Shown piece by piece: positions 8,314 to 16,079 of a stretch of DNA of 48,887 nt. The translations under genes and the position numbers were made by a program. This stretch comes from Prevotellaceae bacterium (lineage in GTDB: Bacteria > Bacteroidota > Bacteroidia > Bacteroidales > Bacteroidaceae). Where the stretch lies: NCBI GenBank assembly GCA_021153165.1, contig JAGKTZ010000007.1, forward strand, positions 1 through 48,887, given 5' to 3'. Each line of letters starts with the position of its first letter. The first letter of the stretch is position 1. The notes under the pieces were generated by a model, which was not told the DNA's origin, made no database searches, and saw only the letters and a list, made by a program, of their open reading frames with translations.

Positions 8314-8430
8314 CGTTGAGACGTTGAAAGAAACCAAGGCCTCGTTAAAAAAACATTAGACCTTTTTCAAATTTCCTTAGACCTTTTTTAAATTATCCAA
8401 GGCTTTTTTTCGCGAACGACAATTCCACTA
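8314..8430 (+). repeat. Dispersed intergenic repeat, copy B (short)
   Basis: The copy contains GAGACGTTGAAAGAAACC, AAGGCCTCGTTAAAAAAAC, ATTAGACCTTTTTCAAATTT, CCTTAGACCTTTTTTAAAT and CCAAGGCTTTTTTTCGCGAA. It shares the TTAGACCTTTTTT and GCCTCGTTAAAAAAA modules with the other copies but lacks the terminal TGTCAAAATTTCTGCAAG module. It lies between the rpoD terminator and the nanA promoter. Confidence 0.65.
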
Positions 8431-8551
8431 AATCGAGACATTATCAAAGGGGCATTAAAACTCCACCCAGGAGCGACATCATCATACATTTTTGCCTATC
8501 AGCACATCGAAAAAAGGCAGGGAAAAACCATGTCACATCGGAATAAAACAT

Positions 8552-8559
8552 TACTTTTG
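8552..8559 (+). promoter_or_regulatory. -7 box upstream of nanA
   Basis: TACTTTTG matches TAnnTTTG and lies 25 bases before the nanA ATG. No TTTG at the proper -33 distance is present, as in promoters that need an activator. Confidence 0.4.
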
Positions 8560-8584
8560 CACCGAAAGTATTTAAATCATTATT

Positions 8585-9499
8585 ATGGAAAAGATTAAAG
8601 GACTCATCAACGCGCCGTTCACACCATTCCACGCTGACGGCAGTCTTAACCTCGACCCCATCCCCGAATATGCTGCACTCTTGGTGCGAAATGGATTGAA
8701 GGGTGTATTCATCAACGGTTCTTCTGGCGAAGGTTACATGCTTGACGAACAGGAAAGAATGCAAGTGGCAGAAGCCTGGATGAAGGCAGCACCAGCAGGT
8801 TTCAAGGTAATCGTACACGTAGGTAGCACTTGTGTGAAAAGTAGCCGCCGACTGGCTGCACATGCTCAAGAGATTGGCGCATGGGGCATCGGTGCCATGG
8901 CAACACCTTTCCCACGCATCGGACGTGTGGAAGAATTGGTGAAGTATTGCGAAGAAATTGCTGCAGGAGCCCCTGACCTACCCTTCTACTACTATCACAT
9001 TCCGGCATTCAACAATGCGTTCCTCTCTATGTACGATTTCCTAAAAGCAGTGGATGGTCGTATCCCCAACTTCGCAGGTATTAAGTACACCTTCGAGAGT
9101 CTTTACGAATACAATAAATGTCGCAGATACAAGGACGGCAAGTTTGATATGCTCCACGGACAAGACGAAACCATCCTGCCTTGCCTTGCAATGGGAGGTG
9201 CACAAGGTGGAATCGGCGGTACGACCAACTACAACGGACGCGTATTGACTGGCATCCTCGAGGCTTGGGAAAAAGGCGATCTGGAAACTGCGCGCGAATT
9301 GCAAAACTTCTCGCAAGACGTGATCGACGTAATTTGCCATTATCGCGGTAATATCGTAGGCGGAAAGCGTATCATGAAATTGATTGGCTTAGACCTTGGT
9401 CCCAATAGAACTCCTTTCCAAAATATGACAGACGAGGAAGAGCAAGCAATGCGGGCCGAACTGGAAGCAATCAACTTCTTCGAACGCTGCAACAAGTGA
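8585..9499 (+). CDS. nanA: N-acetylneuraminate lyase
   Basis: A 304-residue class I aldolase of the DapA/NanA family that splits N-acetylneuraminate into ManNAc and pyruvate. Schiff-base Lys167 lies in FAGIKYT, the catalytic tyrosine region is YYYHIP (135-140) and the pyruvate-carboxylate motif is GSSGEG (45-50). The YYYHIP and GIKYT context favours the sialate lyase over dihydrodipicolinate synthase. It matches the Bacteroides lyase called NanL. Other sialic-acid genes follow within 11 kb (YhcH-like, mutarotase-symporter, epimerase) but not in one tight operon. It has its own -7 box and a hairpin terminator downstream. Confidence 0.92.
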   Translation: MEKIKGLINAPFTPFHADGSLNLDPIPEYAALLVRNGLKGVFINGSSGEGYMLDEQERMQVAEAWMKAAPAGFKVIVHVGSTCVKSSRRLAAHAQEIGAWGIGAMATPFPRIGRVEELVKYCEEIAAGAPDLPFYYYHIPAFNNAFLSMYDFLKAVDGRIPNFAGIKYTFESLYEYNKCRRYKDGKFDMLHGQDETILPCLAMGGAQGGIGGTTNYNGRVLTGILEAWEKGDLETARELQNFSQDVIDVICHYRGNIVGGKRIMKLIGLDLGPNRTPFQNMTDEEEQAMRAELEAINFFERCNK

Positions 9500-9571
9500 C
9501 ATCACATACGCTTTGATTAAGGCAAGTACACATACGCCATACCTCAATCAAAGATAACCATATAAAATACA

Positions 9572-9618
9572 GCGGGCATACCGAGATTAAATTCTACGAT
9601 ATGCTCGCCTTTATATTA
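9572..9618 (+). terminator. Hairpin terminator between nanA and the DUF4301 gene
   Basis: GCGGGCATA (9572-9580) pairs with TATGCTCGC (9600-9608) with one G-T wobble, followed by CTTTATATTATATAA. The reverse side is also T-rich (TGTATTTTATATGG), so it may serve both convergent genes. Another hairpin, CTTTGATT (9511-9518) with AATCAAAG (9546-9553), precedes it. Confidence 0.5.
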
Positions 9619-9660
9619 TATAATACGGAGCGAAAACTATCTCTCACTCCATATACATTT

Positions 9661-11187
9661 CTATTGATGTTGTTCGCGATAAAGGTCGTTGACTGTCTTA
9701 ACGGGATTGAATGTCGCCAAGGGAACTTCTACGAATACGGTATTCCAGTCGCTCATTGCACCATTCCAAAGGCCTGGTAATTCGAGGGCTTTAAGTTCCT
9801 TGCCATCCTTGCTCTTGTGTGATATAAAACCTGTATTCACGTCGACATATTTAGGCAAGTCGAAACGATTGCCCTTATAATCCTTCAAACCACATACGAG
9901 GTCCACTGGATTGAAGTGCGTGCCGTTTTCAAACATCGCCTTCTTTTCTGCATCAGCCATATCAATCTGCGAACTTTCCAGGATCTGGAGCGATACAGTG
10001 CCGTCTGAATTGTAAGCCAAGAACGGACCGCCACCGGGTTCGCCTACGTTGCGCACCATACCACAAACGCGGAAAGGACGATTCAACTTCTTGCGCAAAT
10101 ACATCGCCAACTCTGTATCCTCAAGTGTCTTTGTTTCTGGATTTTTCAAACAGATTTTCTTTTGCAGGAATTGCAACATTTCCATCAAATCGTTGGTATT
10201 GTAGCAGCCGCTATCGAGTTTTTCCAAATAAGCAAAGGCTTGTTGTTGCAGTTCCACCAAGATTCCAGCCAGGAGCTTCTTGTTTTCCACAGTATCCACC
10301 TTCAATCTATCGGGCACTACGTTGTCGATATTCTTAATAAATACGACGTCGGCATCGATCTCGTTCAAATTTTCAATCAAAGCACCATGGCCACCTGGAC
10401 GGAAGAGCAAACTGCCATCAGCATTGCGGAAAGGTGTATTATCCGAATTAGCGGCAACGGTATCAGTGCTTGATTTTTGTTCAGAGAAGCTCACGTTGAA
10501 CGTCGCATTGAATTGCTTTGCATAAACTTCCGCCTTTTCCTTTACCAACGCTTCGAAAAGCGCACGATGTTCTGGCGAAACTGTGAAATGTACATTCACC
10601 GTACCATCTTCCTGACGAGCATAGAGCGCGCCCTCTACCAAATGTTCTTCGAGCGGAGTACGTGCGCCTTCGGCATAGTTGTGAAATTTCAATAAGCCCT
10701 TAGGTAATGCGCCATAGTTCAAACCTTCTTTTCCCAACATTGCGGCTGCGACTTCCTTGTACTTGCCATCTGCCATCAAAGCGTCGATGCCAGCATTGTG
10801 AAGTTTATGACAAGTTGCATCGAGTTCGGCATAAAATGCAGCATCCTTAATACGTGCGAAGAAAGTCTTTTCAAAGTCTGTCTCGGGTGTATTGTATTCT
10901 GCATCAACAAAGGCAAAGACATCCTTAAACATACGGCTTGCCGCACCAGAAGCAGGTACAAATTTCACCACATCGTGACCTTCTGTCTGAGTATAAGCAT
11001 CCCATGCTTTGAGGTAATTTGCTTTTTCTTCTGCAGTTGGTGCCACAATACCTTTCTCTACTGAAGCAGCAGCGCTGAGTTCGAGATAAGGAAAACCCTT
11101 TTTGAAGCAATCCAATTGATTTTGCAATTTTTCTTCCGAAATGCCTTTCTTTTCGAGCAAGGCTTGATCTTGTGCAGATAATGTCAT
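9661..11187 (-). CDS. DUF4301 family protein
   Basis: A 508-residue protein matching the Bacteroidota family DUF4301 over its whole length. Recognisable stretches are FVPASGAASRMFKD (about residues 76-89), LFRPGGHGALIENLNEIDADVVFIKNIDN (about 260-288), RVCGMVRNVGEPGGGPF and the C-terminal NPVDLVCGLKDYKG. The glycine-rich SGAASRM and PGGHGALIENL motifs recall nucleotide-sugar pyrophosphorylases, which bind a nucleotide in a Rossmann-like fold, so a sugar-nucleotide role is plausible but unproven. No signal peptide is seen, so the protein is probably cytoplasmic. It lies convergent to nanA and divergent from the YhcH-like gene; a -7 box TAATTTTG lies at 11263-11256 on its strand. Its presence between sialic-acid genes may be coincidental. 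Confidence 0.85.
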   Translation of the reverse strand: MTLSAQDQALLEKKGISEEKLQNQLDCFKKGFPYLELSAAASVEKGIVAPTAEEKANYLKAWDAYTQTEGHDVVKFVPASGAASRMFKDVFAFVDAEYNTPETDFEKTFFARIKDAAFYAELDATCHKLHNAGIDALMADGKYKEVAAAMLGKEGLNYGALPKGLLKFHNYAEGARTPLEEHLVEGALYARQEDGTVNVHFTVSPEHRALFEALVKEKAEVYAKQFNATFNVSFSEQKSSTDTVAANSDNTPFRNADGSLLFRPGGHGALIENLNEIDADVVFIKNIDNVVPDRLKVDTVENKKLLAGILVELQQQAFAYLEKLDSGCYNTNDLMEMLQFLQKKICLKNPETKTLEDTELAMYLRKKLNRPFRVCGMVRNVGEPGGGPFLAYNSDGTVSLQILESSQIDMADAEKKAMFENGTHFNPVDLVCGLKDYKGNRFDLPKYVDVNTGFISHKSKDGKELKALELPGLWNGAMSDWNTVFVEVPLATFNPVKTVNDLYREQHQ

Positions 11188-11255
11188 AGTATTTTGTTTT
11201 TAGATTTAGGTATTAAGCAAATAAAGTCTTGATGCGCATTCACATCACAACTCCA

Positions 11256-11263
11256 CAAAATTA
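11256..11263 (-). promoter_or_regulatory. -7 box for the DUF4301 gene
   Basis: The minus strand reads TAATTTTG, an exact TAnnTTTG match, with a leader of about 62 bases to the ATG. No -33 TTTG was found. Confidence 0.35.
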
Positions 11264-11332
11264 CAATATTTTTCTTTACATGAGACATTAAAGACTGTTT
11301 TTTTACAGTTACTAAAGAAAAGTCTAGTCAAA

Positions 11333-11364
11333 CTTGCTAAAATCATGCAAAGTCTTTAATTTTG
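11333..11364 (+). promoter_or_regulatory. Promoter of the yhcH-like gene
   Basis: TTG at 11334-11336 and TAATTTTG at 11357-11364, 20 bp apart, match the Bacteroidota promoter. The leader to the ATG at 11417 would be about 47 bases. Confidence 0.6.
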
Positions 11365-11416
11365 TCAAGGAAATAAAATGCCTTTCAACCTAAGTCTAAC
11401 CTGTAAATAAAATACT

Positions 11417-11866
11417 ATGATACTTTCATCTATTTCCGATGCCAAAAGGTATTTTAGCGTTCATCCACTGCTCAAAGATTTGTTTGAATATCTCCAACAG
11501 AACGATTTGTCTGAAGCAAGTGCTGGACGTTTTGAAATCCACGGCGAGGATTTGTTTATCAACGTAGCCGAGCCACAACTCGTCAAAGCCGACGAACAAA
11601 AACTTGAGGTGCACCGCGCTTATCTAGACGTACACATCCCACTGACCGGCGTAGAAACTATCGGATGGCGCCATTTGGACACAATTGATGTACCATCGGA
11701 AAAACCTTTTGACGCAGAGAACGATTTTGCTCTTTACAACGCTCCCGCAAGTGCTTATATTAATGTACAACCTGGAGAGTTTCTTGTCGTTTTCCCCGAG
11801 GATGCGCACGCTCCAATTATTGGCGAAGGAAAAATCAAAAAGCTTATTGCAAAGATAAAGTTATAA
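11417..11866 (+). CDS. YhcH/YjgK/YiaL family protein, NanQ-like sialate anomerase
   Basis: A 149-residue cupin-type protein of the YhcH/YjgK/YiaL (DUF386) family at the usual length. The E. coli member YhcH (NanQ) has been reported as an N-acetylneuraminate anomerase that speeds opening of the sugar ring for the lyase. Visible family features are GRFEIHGEDLFINV (residues 37-50), EVHRAYLDVHIPLTG (about 63-77) and a C-terminal FPEDAHAP (about 127-134), which contains the metal-binding histidines. It follows its own promoter and is 29 bases before the nuclease gene, so the two are probably co-transcribed. Nearby lyase, mutarotase-symporter and epimerase genes make the sialate role likely. Confidence 0.88.
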   Translation: MILSSISDAKRYFSVHPLLKDLFEYLQQNDLSEASAGRFEIHGEDLFINVAEPQLVKADEQKLEVHRAYLDVHIPLTGVETIGWRHLDTIDVPSEKPFDAENDFALYNAPASAYINVQPGEFLVVFPEDAHAPIIGEGKIKKLIAKIKL

Positions 11867-11895
11867 GAAATATTACCGCAAAACACCACAGCAAT

Positions 11896-12795
11896 ATGAG
11901 AAGAAGAAACAACAAAAAGACAAGATTTCAACAAATCATCGCAAGCACTAAAGGCCTTGCTGTTTTATTCTGCTTAACCATAACCACTCTCAGTTTCACC
12001 AACTGCGAGGAAACGCCAAAGGAAGTCATTAGTTCTGCGAAAGAAATCATCGAGACAATTGACTCAAAAGCGGAAGTATCCGAAAAGAGGCCATCGGGCA
12101 AAGCACGTCAATTAGAGTTGCCAGGAAAACTCAAAGGCGTGAAGGAACAAATCATCACTCACACAGGATTTACCCTATCCTTCAACAAAGACCACAACAC
12201 CCCCAACTGGGTAGCTTGGGAATTGACAGCAGAAGAGACAGAGGGCGAAAAGCCACGCGCCGAATCTTTCCTGCCAGATCCCAACGTTTCGCCACAGCAT
12301 CAAGTCACCACCGAAGATTATGTAAAAAGCGGCTACGATCGCGGTCACATGGTGCCAGCAGCAGATATGAAATGGAGCATGAAGGCAATGAACGACTGCT
12401 TTTATATGACCAACATCTGTCCACAAGATGGTGGACTGAATAGCGGATCTTGGCAAACATTGGAGAAGGCTTGCCGACGCTGGGCTAAGCGAGAAGGTAA
12501 GGTATATGTGGTCTGCGGTCCTGTCTATAAAAGTACTAAACCGAAAAAGATAGGCAAGGCTCATAAGGTTTCTGTCCCAGATGGTTTCTACAAGGTCGTG
12601 CTTTCAATGCGCGAGGGCAAGGAAAAAGCCATTGGCTTCTACTACGAAAATCGCCCAGGCAAGCAAGAAATGAAATATACTGCTACGTCGGTCGACGAAA
12701 TAGAAGCATTGACAGGAATAAACTTCTTTGTCAACGTGCCCGACAAATTAGAAGACAAAATTGAAGCCACATATTCATTAAAACTTTGGAAATAA
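11896..12795 (+). CDS. Exported DNA/RNA non-specific endonuclease (NUC1 family)
   Basis: A 299-residue protein with the beta-beta-alpha metal nuclease domain from about residue 85 to the end. The signature DRGHM is at 148-152, with His151 the expected general base, and Asn in NDCFYMTNICPQ (about 166-177) the metal ligand. An N-terminal hydrophobic segment (about 20-35) ends at Cys37 in SFTNC, a weak lipobox, so the enzyme is probably a lipoprotein or periplasmic. Such nucleases degrade extracellular or periplasmic DNA and RNA for nutrition. It begins 29 bases after the YhcH-like gene and is followed by a strong terminator, so the two form a two-gene transcript. The link to sialic acid is positional only. 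Confidence 0.9.
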   Translation: MRRRNNKKTRFQQIIASTKGLAVLFCLTITTLSFTNCEETPKEVISSAKEIIETIDSKAEVSEKRPSGKARQLELPGKLKGVKEQIITHTGFTLSFNKDHNTPNWVAWELTAEETEGEKPRAESFLPDPNVSPQHQVTTEDYVKSGYDRGHMVPAADMKWSMKAMNDCFYMTNICPQDGGLNSGSWQTLEKACRRWAKREGKVYVVCGPVYKSTKPKKIGKAHKVSVPDGFYKVVLSMREGKEKAIGFYYENRPGKQEMKYTATSVDEIEALTGINFFVNVPDKLEDKIEATYSLKLWK

Positions 12796-12863
12796 CAAGC
12801 TACGGTTTTATACAAATCGTAAAGTCCACTTGACTATTTCTGTTAAAAGATAAGAAAAAAGCT

Positions 12864-12911
12864 ACCCCGCTCTTAAAAAGATATATATTTCTTTGTGAGC
12901 GGGGTTTCTTT
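12864..12911 (+). terminator. Intrinsic terminator after the nuclease gene
   Basis: ACCCCGCTC (12864-12872) pairs perfectly with GAGCGGGGT (12897-12905), followed by TTCTTT. An A-rich run precedes the stem. Confidence 0.8.
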
Positions 12912-12919
12912 ATGGTAAT

Positions 12920-12949
12920 TTTGTATAGCTTAATTTATAAGTATTTTCG
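12920..12949 (+). promoter_or_regulatory. Possible promoter of the outer-membrane barrel gene
   Basis: TTTG at 12920-12923 and TATTTTCG at 12942-12949, 18 bp apart, nearly fit the Bacteroidota consensus; the -7 box has C in place of the third T. Confidence 0.35.
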
Positions 12950-13027
12950 TTTAGCTTAATTTTATTAAAAAAAGCATTATTCAAATTGTATTTTTCCTAC
13001 AACAAATATCCAGACAACCTATATATC

Positions 13028-15511
13028 ATGAAAATCTACAAGATTCTATTCACACTCATTTTTACCTTTTACGGATTGGGAGTAAGCTATGCACAAACAG
13101 CCAGCGGACAATACCAAATCCTTGGAACTGTGACCGACTCTATCAGTGGCGAAGTGCAACCCTATGCTACTATTCGTATAAAGAAAGCTGGTAATACCAA
13201 AATTCTTAAGGTTGTCACAAGCGATGACAAAGGTAAATACACTCTACCTCTGTCACAATCGGGAAATTACGTTGTGGAATGTATCCTTGTCGGCAAGCAA
13301 TCTTGGAGCAAGGCTTTTACAATCAAAGCGGGCGAGCACAAGAGCACCCTCAATATCCTACTTTCAGACATCAGCAATACGCTTGGCACTGCCACAGTGA
13401 CGGCTCAGCGTGCAGTGATCAAGGCTGAGGTGGACAAGATCACCTACTCTATCGCCGACGACCCTGATGCGACGACCAACTCTGTACTGGAAATGCTGCG
13501 CAAAGTACCAATGGTGACAGTAGACGGCGAGGACAAAATACAAGTAAACGGTAGTAATAGTTTCAAGGTTTATGTTAATGGCAAACCCAATCAGATGATG
13601 TCGTCAGATCCTGCCACAATTCTGAAGAACTATCCCGCTTCGGCTATTCAGAAGATTGAAGTGATCACAGACCCAGGTGCAAAGTATGACGCAGAAGGTG
13701 TAGCGGGTGTACTCAATATTATCACTAATGATATGACTAGCGCTTCGGGCTACAACCTGGCACCAAGCATCAACTTCAGTAATCGTGGCATCCACGGCAG
13801 CGTATTCGGTATGGTACAAGCCGGCAAGTTTATGCTTTCGGGCAACTATGGCGTGGGCGTAATGAGACACCCCAACTCTTCAAGCGAAGGCGAACGCACG
13901 ACATTCGATGACCCCGAAAATCATTTGCTCAAGTATTTCGCAGACAATCAAGACAACAAGGGGTTGTTCCAACACGGAAGCATCGAGGGTAGTTATGAAT
14001 TCAACAAGAAGAATTTGCTGAGTTTTAACGCAGGCATACATTATCATAAGGGCAGCAAAACTGCCATCAGCGAGTACGATATGTTCCGCGCAAATGGTAC
14101 ACAGAAATACGGCTATCAGTCAGTCAGTGCATCACAGGATAAGCGCCCGTCATACAATGTCGGAGCTGACTACCAGCACATGTTCGATCGCGAGGGACAA
14201 TACTTGACTATTTCCTACAGATACGACAATTCGCCCACGCGTAGCAAGGCGACGACCACCTATAGCGCACTCGACAGCGTGCCCTTCATGCTCTCTGACC
14301 TCAATACATTGCAAAAGAAGGATTTCTTCGAACATACTGGTCAGGTAGACTTCACTACGCCATTGGGCAAGATGCATACGCTTTCGGCTGGTTTGAAATA
14401 TATCTACCGTGTCAATAAGAGCGACAACACCGAGGAGCATCGCACATCGGGCACTACGGAAGACTTCGTTTTGTCAAACGACAAATCTCTGCAATATCGC
14501 CATCAAAATGACATAGGTGCTGCCTATCTGGAATATACCCTGACCGCAGGCAAATTCACTGGTCGCGTAGGCGGACGATATGAATATTCGAACGTACACG
14601 TCACCTATCCCGACGGCAAACGTGATGGTTTCAGCAGCCAGTTCTCAGACTTCGTACCTTCAGTAAGTTTGGGTTACAATTTCAGCATAAGCCAAATCCT
14701 GAAAGCATCATACAGCATGCGTATCGGTCGTCCATCTATTGGCTATTTGTCGCCCTATGTGGACCGCGCTAATCCGACTGCTATTACCTATGGTAACCCA
14801 AATCTGGAGAGTGAAAAGGCGCACAATTTCAATGTAGCATACAACTCGTTCAGCCCAGTCATCAATTACGGTGTGACCTTGTCTTATAGTTTCTCCAATA
14901 ATGGTTTGACAGCATACAAGTATGTGAAAGATGGCGTACAGCACACTACTTACGACAACTTCCGCAAGTCGCGCATCACCACCTTGAATGCTTTTGCCAA
15001 CTGGACGATTACTAAGGGCACATCGCTCAATCTGAAGTGCGAGGGCAACTATTCCGACTTCCGTGCAGAACAAACCAATGACCACACCTCAGGCTTCTCG
15101 GGCAACATATTTGGTGGTTTGCGTCAGGACCTGCCTTGGAAACTCAAACTTGGTATTTGGGCCGGCGGTGGTTCGGGTCGTTTGGATTTGCAGGGACGTG
15201 GTGGTAGTTTCCACTTTTACAACCTCAATTTGAGCCGTTCTTTCTTGAAGAACGATGCACTCACCGTCACTCTGCAGGCTGGCAACTTCATCAATCCTAA
15301 GCGTTCTTTCCGCTCGACAGTCATCACCGATACATTCGCGTCCACAGATATTTGGCAAACCAACTTCCTGCGCTACAGCATCGGCGTGAAATATAATCTT
15401 GGCAAGCTGAAAGCTAAAGTGAAGAAGGCTGCGCGTACGATCCAAAACACCGACAACGTAGATGCGCCAAGCGGCGACGGACAGCAAAGCGAAGGTAGCG
15501 GCGTGCAATAA
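13028..15511 (+). CDS. Outer-membrane beta-barrel protein, TonB-dependent receptor-like
   Basis: An 827-residue outer-membrane protein. A signal peptide (MKIYKILFTLIFTFYGLGVSYAQ) ends at AQ. A carboxypeptidase-regulatory-like beta-sandwich follows (about 30-110), then a plug-like domain (about 115-230, with KVPMVTVDGEDKIQVNG and IEVITDPGAKYDAEGVAGVLNIIT), then a long series of aromatic beta strands. This is the outer membrane beta-barrel family common in Bacteroidota, related to TonB-dependent receptors. No SusD partner is adjacent, so it is not a classic Sus pair. The ATG at 13028 is preferred over an upstream one because the signal peptide begins there. The C-terminus has an unusual basic then acidic tail after the last strand. 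Substrate unknown; a sugar role is only suggested by neighbours. Confidence 0.85.
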   Translation: MKIYKILFTLIFTFYGLGVSYAQTASGQYQILGTVTDSISGEVQPYATIRIKKAGNTKILKVVTSDDKGKYTLPLSQSGNYVVECILVGKQSWSKAFTIKAGEHKSTLNILLSDISNTLGTATVTAQRAVIKAEVDKITYSIADDPDATTNSVLEMLRKVPMVTVDGEDKIQVNGSNSFKVYVNGKPNQMMSSDPATILKNYPASAIQKIEVITDPGAKYDAEGVAGVLNIITNDMTSASGYNLAPSINFSNRGIHGSVFGMVQAGKFMLSGNYGVGVMRHPNSSSEGERTTFDDPENHLLKYFADNQDNKGLFQHGSIEGSYEFNKKNLLSFNAGIHYHKGSKTAISEYDMFRANGTQKYGYQSVSASQDKRPSYNVGADYQHMFDREGQYLTISYRYDNSPTRSKATTTYSALDSVPFMLSDLNTLQKKDFFEHTGQVDFTTPLGKMHTLSAGLKYIYRVNKSDNTEEHRTSGTTEDFVLSNDKSLQYRHQNDIGAAYLEYTLTAGKFTGRVGGRYEYSNVHVTYPDGKRDGFSSQFSDFVPSVSLGYNFSISQILKASYSMRIGRPSIGYLSPYVDRANPTAITYGNPNLESEKAHNFNVAYNSFSPVINYGVTLSYSFSNNGLTAYKYVKDGVQHTTYDNFRKSRITTLNAFANWTITKGTSLNLKCEGNYSDFRAEQTNDHTSGFSGNIFGGLRQDLPWKLKLGIWAGGGSGRLDLQGRGGSFHFYNLNLSRSFLKNDALTVTLQAGNFINPKRSFRSTVITDTFASTDIWQTNFLRYSIGVKYNLGKLKAKVKKAARTIQNTDNVDAPSGDGQQSEGSGVQ

Positions 15512-15626
15512 GCGAGAGGGGCTTTTATACAAACTTTAACGCTCGAGAATCGCGCAAAATCAATCAAACGAAAACCTCTGCGCATATTAGCGCAAGGAGA
15601 AGGCACAAGAAGACCTATAATTTTGT

Positions 15627-15699
15627 GGGAAATAACGACAAAATCGCACTTTTACTACTTTTTTGGGTAGAAAACCAAGTGATTTCATCGTTATTTCCC
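15627..15699 (+). repeat. Long hairpin next to repeat copy C, terminator-like
   Basis: GGGAAATAACGA (15627-15638) pairs perfectly with TCGTTATTTCCC (15688-15699), and inner arms AAATCGCACTT/AAGTGATTT and CTAC/GTAG extend it. GCTTTTTTG follows, so it can end transcription of the barrel gene. It holds the same position relative to repeat copy C as the hairpin at 1037-1113 to copy A. Confidence 0.7.
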
Positions 15700-15892
15700 G
15701 CTTTTTTGTGTTGAAAAAACTTAGACTTTGTAAAAATTTCGCGCCGTCTCGTTTAAAAAAGGTTAGACCTTTTTTCAAAAAACCCTTGACTTTTTTCATA
15801 AAGGTCTTACTTTGTCATCAAATTGTCCTGTTATTTCTATTTTTTGCCTTCTAGTTTTCAAATTCATTTTGTCAAAATTTCTGCAAGTTTTT
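15700..15892 (+). repeat. Dispersed intergenic repeat, copy C (full length)
   Basis: In order: AAAAATTTCGCGCCGTCTCG, AAAAAAGGTTAGACCTTTTT (a self-complementary stretch), AAACCCTTGACTTTTTTCA, AAAGGTCTTACTTTGTCATC, a spacer, then ATTCATTTTGTCAAAATTTC with TGCAAGTTTTT. This is the clearest full-length plus-strand copy. No credible gene lies in this gap (15512-16079). Confidence 0.78.
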
Positions 15893-15962
15893 AACATCTT
15901 AAAAGAAGACAAAATATCAATTCGTATTTCCCAAACGACGCTGAATATTTCTCAATTTATAT

Positions 15963-15994
15963 TTTGTCAATAAAAAGGTTTATTCGTACATTTG
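15963..15994 (+). promoter_or_regulatory. Promoter of the mutarotase-symporter gene
   Basis: TTTG at 15963-15966 and TACATTTG at 15987-15994, 20 bp apart, match both elements. The leader then contains the hairpin AGAGGTG (16032-16038) with CACCTCT (16044-16050), a perfect 7-bp stem just ahead of the possible starts. Confidence 0.7.
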
Positions 15995-16079
15995 CAGACG
16001 CGTGTGCCTCGTGCAAAATCGGATATGAGACAGAGGTGCACCACACCTCTTGAAAATGAATAAACATCAACCTAATATC

